A stretch of DNA of 64,000 nt from Chloroflexota bacterium. Its GTDB lineage: Bacteria > Chloroflexota > Anaerolineae > Aggregatilineales > Phototrophicaceae. Position 1 is the stretch's first letter, and each line of letters opens with the position of its first letter. The stretch is from positions 1 through 64,000 of the forward strand of contig JAPOYS010000129.1 of the NCBI GenBank assembly GCA_026706455.1. The letters run 5' to 3'. The notes under the pieces were generated by a model, which had not been told where the DNA came from, searched no databases, and saw only the letters and a list, made by a program, of their open reading frames with translations. A program made the position numbers and the translations under genes. Of this stretch, positions 18,236-27,035 are shown piece by piece.

Positions 18236-20641
18236 TTGTTTAGGAGACAGGCATACCAGACTTGGCTGACGCTGATTGGCTACGCGCTGGCCGCGCTCTA
18301 TCTAGCCGCCCCGATCCATGGCGCGCTTTCTTCTCGTTTTTTAGGCGAGGAAGCGGGCGATGTATATGAAATGGCCAGGCATATTTGGTGGTTTAGGACC
18401 GCCTTGCCGGGCGGCTACGATGTCTTCGAGCATTCCCTACTCGCTTACCCGGAGGGGTCCCCGGCGGCGCAACTTTGGGCGCATCCGCTGCAGTGGTTTC
18501 CCATGTGGCTGTTCGCATTTGTCTTGCCGCTGCCGGCCGCCTATAACATTGGAACGCTGCTAACGCTCGTGCTGAACGCCTGGTCAATGTATTTGTTGGC
18601 TCGCCGGAAGCTTGCAACCGCGCAGCGATTCCCCGCATTCATCGCGGGGCTCGTCTTCATGTCATTGCCAACGATTCAGGGGCATCTCTTGGAAGGGCAG
18701 GTCGGCCTGCTTGTACAATGGCCTGTGCCGCTTTTGATCATTTTCTTATTTGACTACGCCGACGATGGCGGGACAAGCCGCTTTCTCATCGCGACGCTTC
18801 TGTTCACCGCCGGGGCGCTCGGCGACGCCATGCAAATCTTCTATGTATTGCTGCCGCTCGCGCTGATGTTTGTATTGGCGCGCGTATACCATCGTGATTA
18901 TGTTGGCGCCTTGCGGGTGATGGCGGTCGCGCTTGCGGGCAGCCTCTGCTTGCTGCTTTATGTTTCGCCGATACTGGCGGACTATTTGCGCCATTTGGGG
19001 TCAGTTGGCGCCACCGACCGCATTGACCGCAGCATCGATCTTCTCGGCTTAGTATCGCCCTCATCAGATAATCCATTTTGGCAGGATGTCGCTGCGCATG
19101 CGCGAAAGTTCGCGGGAGCGGACCTGGGCTATACCGCCAGCTACATTGGCTTGATCGGCGGGCTCTTGGCTTTGTTTGGCATCTTCTTTCGGCGTGAAGC
19201 GCGCTGGTGGCTGTTTGTCGCATTGGCCACCTGGGCGCTGGCGCTGGGTCCGCTTCTAAAAATAGACGACCGGGTACTATCAGGCTCGATAGCCGGCTAC
19301 GATGCGGTGGTGCCGCTGCCTTATGCGCTGTTCGTCAATTTGCCCTGGTTTGATATGGCGCGCTCGCCCGCGCGATTCATGCTGCTGTTCGCCCCGGCTT
19401 TTGCCCTGCTGGCCGGCTATGGCATGGCTGTATGCTGCTCCGGACGATGGATTCAGCGCCGGAGCCCCCGTCTGCAATTTGGCGTCGCGCTCGTATTCGC
19501 CCTCTTGCTATTGGAGGACTACAAACTGTTCGCCGCCTTCCCGAGCGTACCGGCGGAGGTTCCGCGAGAGATACATAATTTGAGAAGACGGCGGGACATA
19601 CGGGCGATCTACAACGCGCCTTACGATGACGATACGGCGGCAAAGGAAGCATTGTTTCTGCAGACGGCGCACGGCAAGCCATTGATCGGCGGGGTTGATG
19701 CGCGCCTTACAACTGTGGGGCATGCCCGCCTGGCGCTGCTTGCCAAGTTTCACCCCTCTTTGCTGCTGGATTCTGGAGCTGACATCGTTATCATCAACAA
19801 AGCGCGCGCAATTGAGACCGGGCAAATGGACCTGCTGCAGTGGCGGGCGCGACAGGGTTTGGGCGCGCCTATCTTTGAAGATCAGCGCTACGCCATTTAC
19901 GACACGCCCGTATCGCGCGAGCGGACGCCGGACGCGTACTCGCCCGTGGCCGGGCTTCAGTCGCACCTCACCTACATTTACAAAGAGCAGCCGGGCTGGT
20001 TGGAATTCAATGCGATCCTTGAGGCGAGCAATCGGCGCGTGCGTCTCTCGCTCAATGACAGTCCATTGGAGACGCTCGAGGTGAACGGGCGTATTCCCTT
20101 GTCCATGCCGCTGCCGATTGCGAGGCGCGGCTACCATACCTTTCTCATTGCGCTCGACCCGCCTTGCCCGCAGCGGATTGATACGAGCTTGCTTCAGTGC
20201 CCGCGCGTGACGGTCGAAAACGCGAGCATTGAGGTCTTGTCCGCCGGCGCCATCTACGATCCTATCCGTATTGAAGACGGCATCATTCTGGCGGGTTATC
20301 TTTTGCCGCAGGCGCCCGACGGCGAACTGTTCAAGATTCGCCTATGGTGGCGATTTGAATCCGAACGGTCGGCCGCTGACGTGCGGTTCGTTCACGTCTT
20401 GGACGAGCAGGGCAGGCCCGTATCCGAAAGACCGGCCGACCACAACTTCGGGATGATCCCGGCGGGCAGCGAGCTGACGGAGACCGTCACCCTGGACCAG
20501 AGCAAACTGGAGGCGGGCGTCTATCGAGTGCTGACGGGCTGGTACGCCTTGCCCCAGGCGATTCGCTACGATGTGCTCACGGATGTGGATGGCGCGCAGG
20601 ATGATACGATCGTGTTGGGGTCTGTGCGCATCAGCGAATAG
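18236..20641 (+). CDS. Multi-pass membrane protein with extracellular C-terminal domain, GT-C-like
   Basis: The 801-residue protein has about ten TM helices in residues 1-410, an acidic pair in the first outer loop (LGEEAGDVYEMARH), and roughly 390 residues of soluble beta-rich sequence after the last helix. The layout resembles GT-C fold glycosyltransferases that use polyprenyl-phosphate sugars on the outer face, so a role in envelope glycan or lipid modification is likely but unproven. The predicted start is TTG at 18236; no clear Shine-Dalgarno fits it, and an AGGAG lies just inside the gene, so the start is uncertain. Confidence 0.6.
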   Translation: MFRRQAYQTWLTLIGYALAALYLAAPIHGALSSRFLGEEAGDVYEMARHIWWFRTALPGGYDVFEHSLLAYPEGSPAAQLWAHPLQWFPMWLFAFVLPLPAAYNIGTLLTLVLNAWSMYLLARRKLATAQRFPAFIAGLVFMSLPTIQGHLLEGQVGLLVQWPVPLLIIFLFDYADDGGTSRFLIATLLFTAGALGDAMQIFYVLLPLALMFVLARVYHRDYVGALRVMAVALAGSLCLLLYVSPILADYLRHLGSVGATDRIDRSIDLLGLVSPSSDNPFWQDVAAHARKFAGADLGYTASYIGLIGGLLALFGIFFRREARWWLFVALATWALALGPLLKIDDRVLSGSIAGYDAVVPLPYALFVNLPWFDMARSPARFMLLFAPAFALLAGYGMAVCCSGRWIQRRSPRLQFGVALVFALLLLEDYKLFAAFPSVPAEVPREIHNLRRRRDIRAIYNAPYDDDTAAKEALFLQTAHGKPLIGGVDARLTTVGHARLALLAKFHPSLLLDSGADIVIINKARAIETGQMDLLQWRARQGLGAPIFEDQRYAIYDTPVSRERTPDAYSPVAGLQSHLTYIYKEQPGWLEFNAILEASNRRVRLSLNDSPLETLEVNGRIPLSMPLPIARRGYHTFLIALDPPCPQRIDTSLLQCPRVTVENASIEVLSAGAIYDPIRIEDGIILAGYLLPQAPDGELFKIRLWWRFESERSAADVRFVHVLDEQGRPVSERPADHNFGMIPAGSELTETVTLDQSKLEAGVYRVLTGWYALPQAIRYDVLTDVDGAQDDTIVLGSVRISE

Positions 20642-20758
20642 CGGTCGGCGCCCCTAGCGGCTCTAATTCGTTCCGGCCTTGGTCAGCTTCGGCACAATAC
20701 TTTGGAAAGGACAATTCGCTACATTGCGGATGCGTTTTAGGCGAATGAGAAAGGCAAA

Positions 20759-22519
20759 ATGATGAGAGGCAAGGCAGGGTCAATCCTGGCGCTTTGGCTG
20801 TGGCTCTTCATAGCGGCGCCGATGATGACGCAGGATTACGACGCGTCAAATTATCGCAAGACCATGATCCAAATGCTGGCGGCCGCCCATGATGCCGCGC
20901 GCGGACGCGGCTTGGACCTCGATGTTTTCGACGCGGTGGCCGCATCGGGCGACGCGCTCTACGCAGCGCCCTTGATCGATATCGCGTATTTCTCTCGCAG
21001 CCAGGAAGTCGGTCAGCGTGTGCTAGGGGCGCTCAACGCGCTGACTGGCGAGCGCGGCGGTTGGCGAGAATTCTTCGACTGGGCCGGCGCGAACGACATC
21101 GCGCTGCCGCCCGATTATGACGAGTTCAAGGGGCTGCTGCTGGCGGCCTTCGTGGACACGGAGTTCAGCCGTTTCTTTCGACCGGGCGTGATGAACAGCG
21201 CCGCCATCAATCTGGTGGAGCCGGTCTGGGGCGGCGTCACAGTCGATGGCATTCCCTCACTGGTCAACGCGCGCCAGATCAGTCCCAAGGACGCCACAGA
21301 TGAAGGCTATCAGTTTTCGGATTTCTGCCGCGACAGCGATTGCAGCTACCCAGCAGCCGATGAGCTTGTCTTCGGCCTCAGCATTGATGGAGACAGCCGC
21401 GCCTATCCGCTGCGGCTGCTGAATTGGCACGAGATGTTCAACGACGTAATTGGACACGCGCCGCTTTATGCCGAACCGGATGGCGCCTGGGTTTGTGACT
21501 TTCGCGCGCCGACTGCCTTTGATGCCCGCGCGCGTTCAGGCGACGAGTGGGTGTTCATCGGGGGCCGCTCGGCTGGTTGCCCGCGCGAAGGCTGGCTGAG
21601 GCATGAGCATATCCAGTGGCTGGATGGGGGCGATCCGCTGAATGCGCTGCCCGATGTCGCTGACGGCGGCGAGGCGCTCGACGCGGGGTTCGCCGGGCAG
21701 GTCCGGGGCGCGCCAGTGATGCTGGCTTATTGCACCTTGTGTGGCGCCGGCGTGCTCTATGACGTGAGCATCCCCGATCTGGCTTACACAGACCAAGACG
21801 GCGCGCGCGTCGAAATGGGCGATACCGTCCTGGAATTTGGCTCATCCGGCTTGTTGATGCGCTCGAACAAACTGATGTACGACCGCAACACCGACACCGT
21901 TTGGAATGCGATCACCGGCGAACCGGCTTTTGGTCCGCTGGCGACCAGCGGCCTGGTCTTGGACGTTTTGCCGGTCGTGGTAACGGATTGGGCGAGTTGG
22001 CTGGCGGCGCATCCTGAAACCAGCGTGCTAAGCCTGGATACCGGCTTCCGCCGCAATTACACCAACGGCGCCGCCTACAGCGACTACTTCAACAGCACGG
22101 AGTTGATGTTCCCGTCATGGCAGCAGGATACGGCGCTGATCGCGAACAAGGAAATGGTCTTCGCGCTGCGCTTGCAAGGGCAGGCGAAAGCCTACCCGCT
22201 GGCGACCATCATCCCGCGGCGGGTCATCAACGATCGGGTCGGGACGACCGACGTGGTCATCCTCGCCGATGCGACGCCGGAGCGCGAATTCTTCGAGCCG
22301 GGCGGGGCGGCTGTGCGCGCTTATCATCGGCAGGGTCACAGCTTCAGCGCGGGCGAGGACGAGGCGAGTTTGGTCAGCGGAGACGGGCGCTCCTGGCGGA
22401 TCAGCGAAGAAGCGCTCATCGCAAGTGATGGCGAGCGGCTGCCGCGCATCGGCGGGCATTTGGCTTTCTGGTTTGGCTGGTTCGGCTTCTATCCCGATAC
22501 GCTGGTGTATGGGGAGTAG
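20759..22519 (+). CDS. Secreted DUF3179-domain protein
   Basis: The 586-residue protein has a signal peptide (residues 1-24, ALWLWLFIAAP) and then a DUF3179 domain: AYPLRLLNWHEMFNDVIG and YCTLCGAGVLYD are its hallmark blocks, and a second YPL-type block (KAYPLATIIPRRVINDRVG) comes later. DUF3179 proteins are exported and have no established activity; the conserved Cys-x-x-Cys and His suggest metal or redox function, but this is speculation. The gene is single, with two adjacent ATGs at 20759 and 20762. Confidence 0.85.
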   Translation: MMRGKAGSILALWLWLFIAAPMMTQDYDASNYRKTMIQMLAAAHDAARGRGLDLDVFDAVAASGDALYAAPLIDIAYFSRSQEVGQRVLGALNALTGERGGWREFFDWAGANDIALPPDYDEFKGLLLAAFVDTEFSRFFRPGVMNSAAINLVEPVWGGVTVDGIPSLVNARQISPKDATDEGYQFSDFCRDSDCSYPAADELVFGLSIDGDSRAYPLRLLNWHEMFNDVIGHAPLYAEPDGAWVCDFRAPTAFDARARSGDEWVFIGGRSAGCPREGWLRHEHIQWLDGGDPLNALPDVADGGEALDAGFAGQVRGAPVMLAYCTLCGAGVLYDVSIPDLAYTDQDGARVEMGDTVLEFGSSGLLMRSNKLMYDRNTDTVWNAITGEPAFGPLATSGLVLDVLPVVVTDWASWLAAHPETSVLSLDTGFRRNYTNGAAYSDYFNSTELMFPSWQQDTALIANKEMVFALRLQGQAKAYPLATIIPRRVINDRVGTTDVVILADATPEREFFEPGGAAVRAYHRQGHSFSAGEDEASLVSGDGRSWRISEEALIASDGERLPRIGGHLAFWFGWFGFYPDTLVYGE

Positions 22520-22764
22520 TTGTATCGTATCGGATTATAATGGTACTGTTTCCAATGAGCAAAAGGAAGCATTATGGGACAGATTCTACACCCTCGCGCC
22601 ACGGCGATCGTCTTGATACATTGGGCGGCTGGTTGAACTGGATGCGTAGGATGTGGTTGGAGTGGGTGATGAGGATGTTTGGCATAATGGTTTTCCGTCT
22701 TGACCAACGATAGGTGCTAGTGCTTGACCCAAGGCAACTGCTGTTCGGCGAATTGCCGCTTCTT

Positions 22765-23532
22765 CTACGGCGCCCAAGCTCGGACACTTAACTGATCGAT
22801 GGGATTCAGATCAAACCATTCTCGTCCAGGCATGGACATGTTGCGCTGGCGAGCGAATGTCTGGTGAATTGCGCGCTCTGTTTCCCTCACCTGTTTTACG
22901 TTATTCCCCGCGTTTATACTTCGAAAGGACACGGGCCTTCCCACGTCTCGACTAACCTCGGCCAAGCGGATACTGGGGTGGCGTGTAGTAATGCCTGATT
23001 TTGTAGCACCGGAGACTTTGTCGTACATGGTGTAGTTGCAGCCGTTGCGACAGATATCGTCTGGCAAGCTTCTGTATTGCTGCGCATTTCTTGCGCCGTC
23101 GGCGATTCGATTAGGGGCATTGACAACCGACCTGGCAGTTCTTGCTGCCGGTGCGCTCCTGGCGAATATTGGGCCCAACACGTCGTCGACACTTTGCCGA
23201 ATCCAGTGAATGAAGTCGTCGACAACCTGGCCAACCGAACGAAACATATCGTCGGCTGCTTGCACGATTGGAGCGACGGCTGGGGCGGCAATTGCTCCGA
23301 CCGCACCGAAAACTCCTCCAACTAGCGCGCCATCTCCCACGCACTCCGCTCCTCGGTGAACGCTGGTGATGGCAATATCCATATTGAATTCCTGATGCAG
23401 CCGAGTTTCGCTGACTGCGTTGCCGACCCCGCAAATGATGCCACTGATGGCCGCCCCAGTTCCTGCACCGACTAGTGCAGCCTCCGCTATCGGCGCTAAT
23501 GCCGCTACTATGGCTGGAATCGCCGGAATCAT
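22765..23532 (-). CDS. Candidate effector: Gly/Ala-rich N terminus plus GIY-YIG (T5orf172)-like C-terminal domain
   Basis: Of the 255 residues, 1-95 are hydrophobic and Gly/Ala-rich (several membrane-inserting segments), 96-160 form a helical linker, and 166-243 resemble a T5orf172/MUG113 GIY-YIG nuclease. Strand YTMYDK is followed by SGITTRHPSIRLAEV with the candidate catalytic Arg184, then ETERAIHQTF with the candidate Glu217 or Glu219, then REWFDL. This order (membrane region then C-terminal nuclease) resembles polymorphic toxins. A strong AAGGAG lies seven bases before the ATG. No small immunity-like gene follows within 250 bases. Function is unproven. Confidence 0.55.
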   Translation of the reverse strand: MIPAIPAIVAALAPIAEAALVGAGTGAAISGIICGVGNAVSETRLHQEFNMDIAITSVHRGAECVGDGALVGGVFGAVGAIAAPAVAPIVQAADDMFRSVGQVVDDFIHWIRQSVDDVLGPIFARSAPAARTARSVVNAPNRIADGARNAQQYRSLPDDICRNGCNYTMYDKVSGATKSGITTRHPSIRLAEVSRDVGRPVSFRSINAGNNVKQVRETERAIHQTFARQRNMSMPGREWFDLNPIDQLSVRAWAP

Positions 23533-23615
23533 TTCTAAACTCCTTTTGAATTCATTTAACTGTTATCAATGAAAGCACAAGTGAACGGGCAACACAGCCC
23601 CAATTTCTGGGGGTC

Positions 23616-24752
23616 TCACACCTCCCCCAGCAGCGCCTCCACCCGCGCCAGCCGCTGATCGTAGCGATGCTCCGCCAGCACGTGCGCGCGCGCCGCAGCC
23701 GCAATCCGCTGACGCTCGTCCTCATGCGCCAAGTAGTAGCGCACCTTTTCGCGCAAGTCAGCGTGGTTACTGAACGTGACCAGGTGCTCGCCGTCGGTGA
23801 ACCACTCATGCACGCCGGGCCGGTCGTCGACGATCTGGAAGGCGCCCAGCGCCGCGCTTTCGAACAGGCGCATGTTGCCGCCGTAGCGCATGAAGTCGCC
23901 GTGCGCGTTGAGGCTGATTTTGATTGAAGACAGCACCTGCATCATCGCCGCGCCCAGGGCGCTGCCGCGCTGGAATGGCCTCAGCGATGGCGGGACTTCG
24001 TGCATGCTCCAGATTCCGAGGTCGAAGTCGCGCAGGCTCTCCAGCGCCGCCACGCGCTCGCTGTAGAGGTTGCGTGGCACGAGCGTGCCCACGAAGCCGA
24101 CATCGCAGAGATAGCTCTCAGGCACATCGGAGATAGGCTGCGGGACATGCAAGTCGGGATCGATGGCGACGTAGGGCAGGCATTCCATTTTCCGCGCGCC
24201 CAGCTCGAGCCACTGCACGCCGTGATAGTAATCGTTGACCAGCACCAGATCGTAGAGGCGGGCGGCCGCGCGCTCGATGGCGCCCGAGAAGACGATCGGC
24301 GAGACGCCGCTGACATAAATGATTTTGCAGTGGTGCTCGCGTTTGAGCCGCGCCAGCGTCTCGGGGAAGATTTCGCGGTTGTCGCCGGAGAGCCAGATGA
24401 TATCGGGCTGGAAGCGCGCCGCCTGTTTCAGCAAGAGTTGGTTGCGCCGCCGCAGATCCGGCTGCCAGCGGGCGGGCATGCGCCGCAGCAGCGCGGACCC
24501 GACTCGGGCTGGCGTCAATCCCGTGCGATAAACGGCGGTGCTGAGGCGGCTGATGTCGCGCCGCCCAAAGCCGGGCAGGTTGCGGTAGAAGACGTCCAGG
24601 TCGTAGCGAGCCGCGCGGAAGGCGCGTTCCCAGTAGTGCTGCCCCATGCTGCGCGGGAAGAGGGATTTTTCACCATCCGGCGCGCGCGCCTGTTCTTTGA
24701 CCAGTTCGTCAGGATGATGGAGAGCGGCGATGAACAGGACTCGGCGAGGCAT
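23616..24752 (-). CDS. CgeB-like glycosyltransferase
   Basis: About 378 residues from MPRRVLFIAAL. The GT-B layout includes an N-terminal Rossmann half (FQPDIIWLSGDN, KIIYVSGVSP) and a C-terminal half with KISLNAHGDFMRYGGNMRLF and the Glu-x7-E-like FESAALGAFQIVDDRPG typical of Glyco_trans_1_2/CgeB proteins. It probably transfers a sugar to an envelope or surface acceptor. The chosen start lies ten bases after the preceding gene's stop and lacks a clear Shine-Dalgarno; a Met 102 bases earlier would overlap that gene. Confidence 0.75.
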   Translation of the reverse strand: MPRRVLFIAALHHPDELVKEQARAPDGEKSLFPRSMGQHYWERAFRAARYDLDVFYRNLPGFGRRDISRLSTAVYRTGLTPARVGSALLRRMPARWQPDLRRRNQLLLKQAARFQPDIIWLSGDNREIFPETLARLKREHHCKIIYVSGVSPIVFSGAIERAAARLYDLVLVNDYYHGVQWLELGARKMECLPYVAIDPDLHVPQPISDVPESYLCDVGFVGTLVPRNLYSERVAALESLRDFDLGIWSMHEVPPSLRPFQRGSALGAAMMQVLSSIKISLNAHGDFMRYGGNMRLFESAALGAFQIVDDRPGVHEWFTDGEHLVTFSNHADLREKVRYYLAHEDERQRIAAAARAHVLAEHRYDQRLARVEALLGEV

Positions 24753-24762
24753 TGGCGGGGGG

Positions 24763-25791
24763 CTAATAGGCTTCTTTCCAGTAATTCTGCCAGAGCGCTT
24801 CGGGGCCTTCTGTGGCGATTCTTTGGATTGTCGCCCACACCAGTTTGTCACCAAATTGGTGTGGAGAATCAGGGAATAACTTCGTGTGATTTTCTCGTAT
24901 GAATTTCTCTTGTTTTGAAATATATCCTATGATGTCAGTGGGATTATTCCAATTCTCTTGCACAACAGACTCGTCCAAATTGCCATCCCTACAGAGCCAA
25001 TATAGGCTAAGAAAAAGTACTGCAGCGTCATCAACCAAACCGCGTACATCATGTATCGACTCCGAAATCAGGTCTTCAGTACTAAAGACATAATTTGCTG
25101 CTACAAACAGCGCAGACTTTTGCGAGAATGAGACGCGCCTGTCACCTATCAAGTTAATGGCTAAACCAAGAAGCAGTGGCAAATACAGAAGCAGATCTGA
25201 TGCAGGCTGATTAGGATTTCGACTGACCCACTTATCGATTTTCTTGTTCCAACTCTGCTGCCAACTTATATTGTGAAGGCCGATGAAGCTGAATTCGGTT
25301 GTTCCATGCACTGTCCGTATATCGGCCTCTTCCAACGCGTCGTTCATGTAGCCGACGATCGCTGCAGCAACTGGGGGCGGTACACGATAGTGATCATGTT
25401 TGGCCTTATTCCACCACATTCTTACTCGATGAAGTCGAGATTTGTCGAGAAAGGCGAATTCTCTTCCAAACTGTTCCCGAAGCTGTTGAGCCAAATTCAA
25501 TTCACTATAGAATTGAACCCATTCAAAAAAAGTGATGCGGTTGTTCTGCAGCCGACTTTCCATTGCAGTTCTTCGTTGGGAAATCTTTGCAGCTTCGTTT
25601 GGATTATCAATGATAAGTTTTTCTATTAACCTCTCGACCAATATATCCAGAAGCAATTCAATGGCGCTGCCTGCCGTCAATGTGGCGGCATTGTGAAGGT
25701 GGAAACTGCTGCAGGCGTTGGATTCTTCGCGGCGTACAACAATTGCTGACAAACTAATCGACTTAAGAGCAACGTCGTCATATGCAGGCAT
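24763..25791 (-). CDS. HEPN-like plus DUF1232-like two-domain protein
   Basis: The protein (342 residues) has a helical N-terminal half (about 1-155) with EL/LLDILVERLIEK and the segment RVRMWWNKAKHDHY (Arg124, His132), which is reminiscent of HEPN RNase helices, although the spacing is not the classical R-x4-6-H. The C-terminal block 226-262 (NYVFSTEDLISES then GLVDDAAVL) matches the DUF1232/YkvA pattern. The DNA is visibly AT-richer than the flanking operon, suggesting later acquisition. GGGGAG seven bases before ATG 25791 supports this start over a GTG at 25806. Both domain names are inferences. Confidence 0.55.
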   Translation of the reverse strand: MPAYDDVALKSISLSAIVVRREESNACSSFHLHNAATLTAGSAIELLLDILVERLIEKLIIDNPNEAAKISQRRTAMESRLQNNRITFFEWVQFYSELNLAQQLREQFGREFAFLDKSRLHRVRMWWNKAKHDHYRVPPPVAAAIVGYMNDALEEADIRTVHGTTEFSFIGLHNISWQQSWNKKIDKWVSRNPNQPASDLLLYLPLLLGLAINLIGDRRVSFSQKSALFVAANYVFSTEDLISESIHDVRGLVDDAAVLFLSLYWLCRDGNLDESVVQENWNNPTDIIGYISKQEKFIRENHTKLFPDSPHQFGDKLVWATIQRIATEGPEALWQNYWKEAY

Positions 25792-25805
25792 TTCGTCGCT
25801 CCCCA

Positions 25806-27035
25806 CTACACCCCGCGCAAATCCAGCAATCTTAGGGGATTCTCGATCAGTTCGCGCAGGTGGTTCATGAAGGTGGCGCCTTCGGCCCCGTTGCTGACGC
25901 GATGATCGACGCTGAGCGTCATGTTCATGCGACTGCCGACGCCGAGCGCGCCATCATCGCGAACAATCGGCACGCGCCGCGCCGACGAAATGGCCAGGAT
26001 GCCGGCCTCCGGCGAACTGATAATCGCCGAGAAATCTTTGACGTTGAAGGGTCCCAGATTGCTGATGGTGAAGGTGGCGCCGCGGATATCATCAGGCTTG
26101 ATTTTGCCGCTGCGGGCGCGCTCGTACATCGCCTTGTTGCCCGCCGCCATCTCGCTCAGCGACGTCGTGTCAGCATCGTGACAGACGACATTCACGAGAC
26201 CGTTTTCGGGCAGCGCGACGGAGACGCCGATGTTGACGCGCTTGTGCTGGACGAAGCGGTCGCCGTAGTAATGCGTGTTGAGATTCGGGAACGCGCGCAG
26301 CGTCAGCGCCAGCGCCTTAATCAGCATGTCATTGACGCTGACCTTGATGCCGCGCTCGGCCAGGGCCTTGTTGATCTCGGCGCGCAAAGCCAGCAGCGGC
26401 TCGACATCAGCCTCGACTGTGACGTAGAAGTGAGGCGTGTTGCGTTTGCTGCGCACGGTGCCATCGGCGATGGCGCGGCGCATGCGTGAGAGCGCTGTGA
26501 TTTCCACATCGTCTTGCGGGAGGGCGCCCCAGGTCGGCTGCGCTCCTTCTATCGGCGCGGATGGCGGAGACGGCGGCAACGGCGGCGTGGCGCTCAGACT
26601 CTCCACATCTTCTTTGACGATCCGCCCGCCGGGACCCGTGCCCTTTACGCGGCTGAGGTCGATGCCTTTGTCGGCGGCGATGCGGCGCGCCAGCGGCGAC
26701 GCTTTGATGCGGCCGTCATCGCTCATGCGCTGCCCGTTGGTCGTCCGCTCAGGCGCCGATGACTCGGCCTCAACCGCTGCCGGCGCGTCGCTGGGCTCGG
26801 CGGCGAGGGATTCGCCCCTAGCGCCGATGACGGCAATCACTGCGCCTTCCCCAAGTTCATCACCCGGTTCGGCCCGCAGCTCGAGCAGTTCGCCATCGCT
26901 GCCGGCTTCAATCTCGACCGTCGCCTTGTCCGACTCAAACTCGGCGATGATGTCGCTCGCGCTGACGCTGTCGCCAACATCTTTCAGCCAGTTAATCAGC
27001 AAGCCGTCCATCGCGAGTCTGATTTCGTGCGCCAT
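25806..27035 (-). CDS. 2-oxoacid dehydrogenase E2 (dihydrolipoamide acyltransferase)
   Basis: This 409-residue E2 has one lipoyl domain (1-78; lipoyl-lysine K37 in ESDKATVE), a Pro/Ala linker, a peripheral-subunit-binding domain (about 108-145; ASPLARRIAADKGID, GTGPGGRI) and the acyltransferase core. The active-site motif reads DHRVSNGA, so the catalytic His is kept but the usual Asp of HxxxDG is Asn. Its ATG directly follows the E1beta stop (TAG-ATG). It accepts acyl groups from E1 and passes them to CoA. E3 is not in the window. Pyruvate, branched-chain or acetoin substrates are all possible. Confidence 0.92.
   Translation of the reverse strand: MAHEIRLAMDGLLINWLKDVGDSVSASDIIAEFESDKATVEIEAGSDGELLELRAEPGDELGEGAVIAVIGARGESLAAEPSDAPAAVEAESSAPERTTNGQRMSDDGRIKASPLARRIAADKGIDLSRVKGTGPGGRIVKEDVESLSATPPLPPSPPSAPIEGAQPTWGALPQDDVEITALSRMRRAIADGTVRSKRNTPHFYVTVEADVEPLLALRAEINKALAERGIKVSVNDMLIKALALTLRAFPNLNTHYYGDRFVQHKRVNIGVSVALPENGLVNVVCHDADTTSLSEMAAGNKAMYERARSGKIKPDDIRGATFTISNLGPFNVKDFSAIISSPEAGILAISSARRVPIVRDDGALGVGSRMNMTLSVDHRVSNGAEGATFMNHLRELIENPLRLLDLRGV

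Noticed and set aside
22520..22764. Several 60-70 codon frames between the DUF3179 gene and the GIY-YIG-like gene, considered as an immunity gene
   Set aside because: None has a ribosome site or protein-like composition. I see nothing supportable in this stretch.
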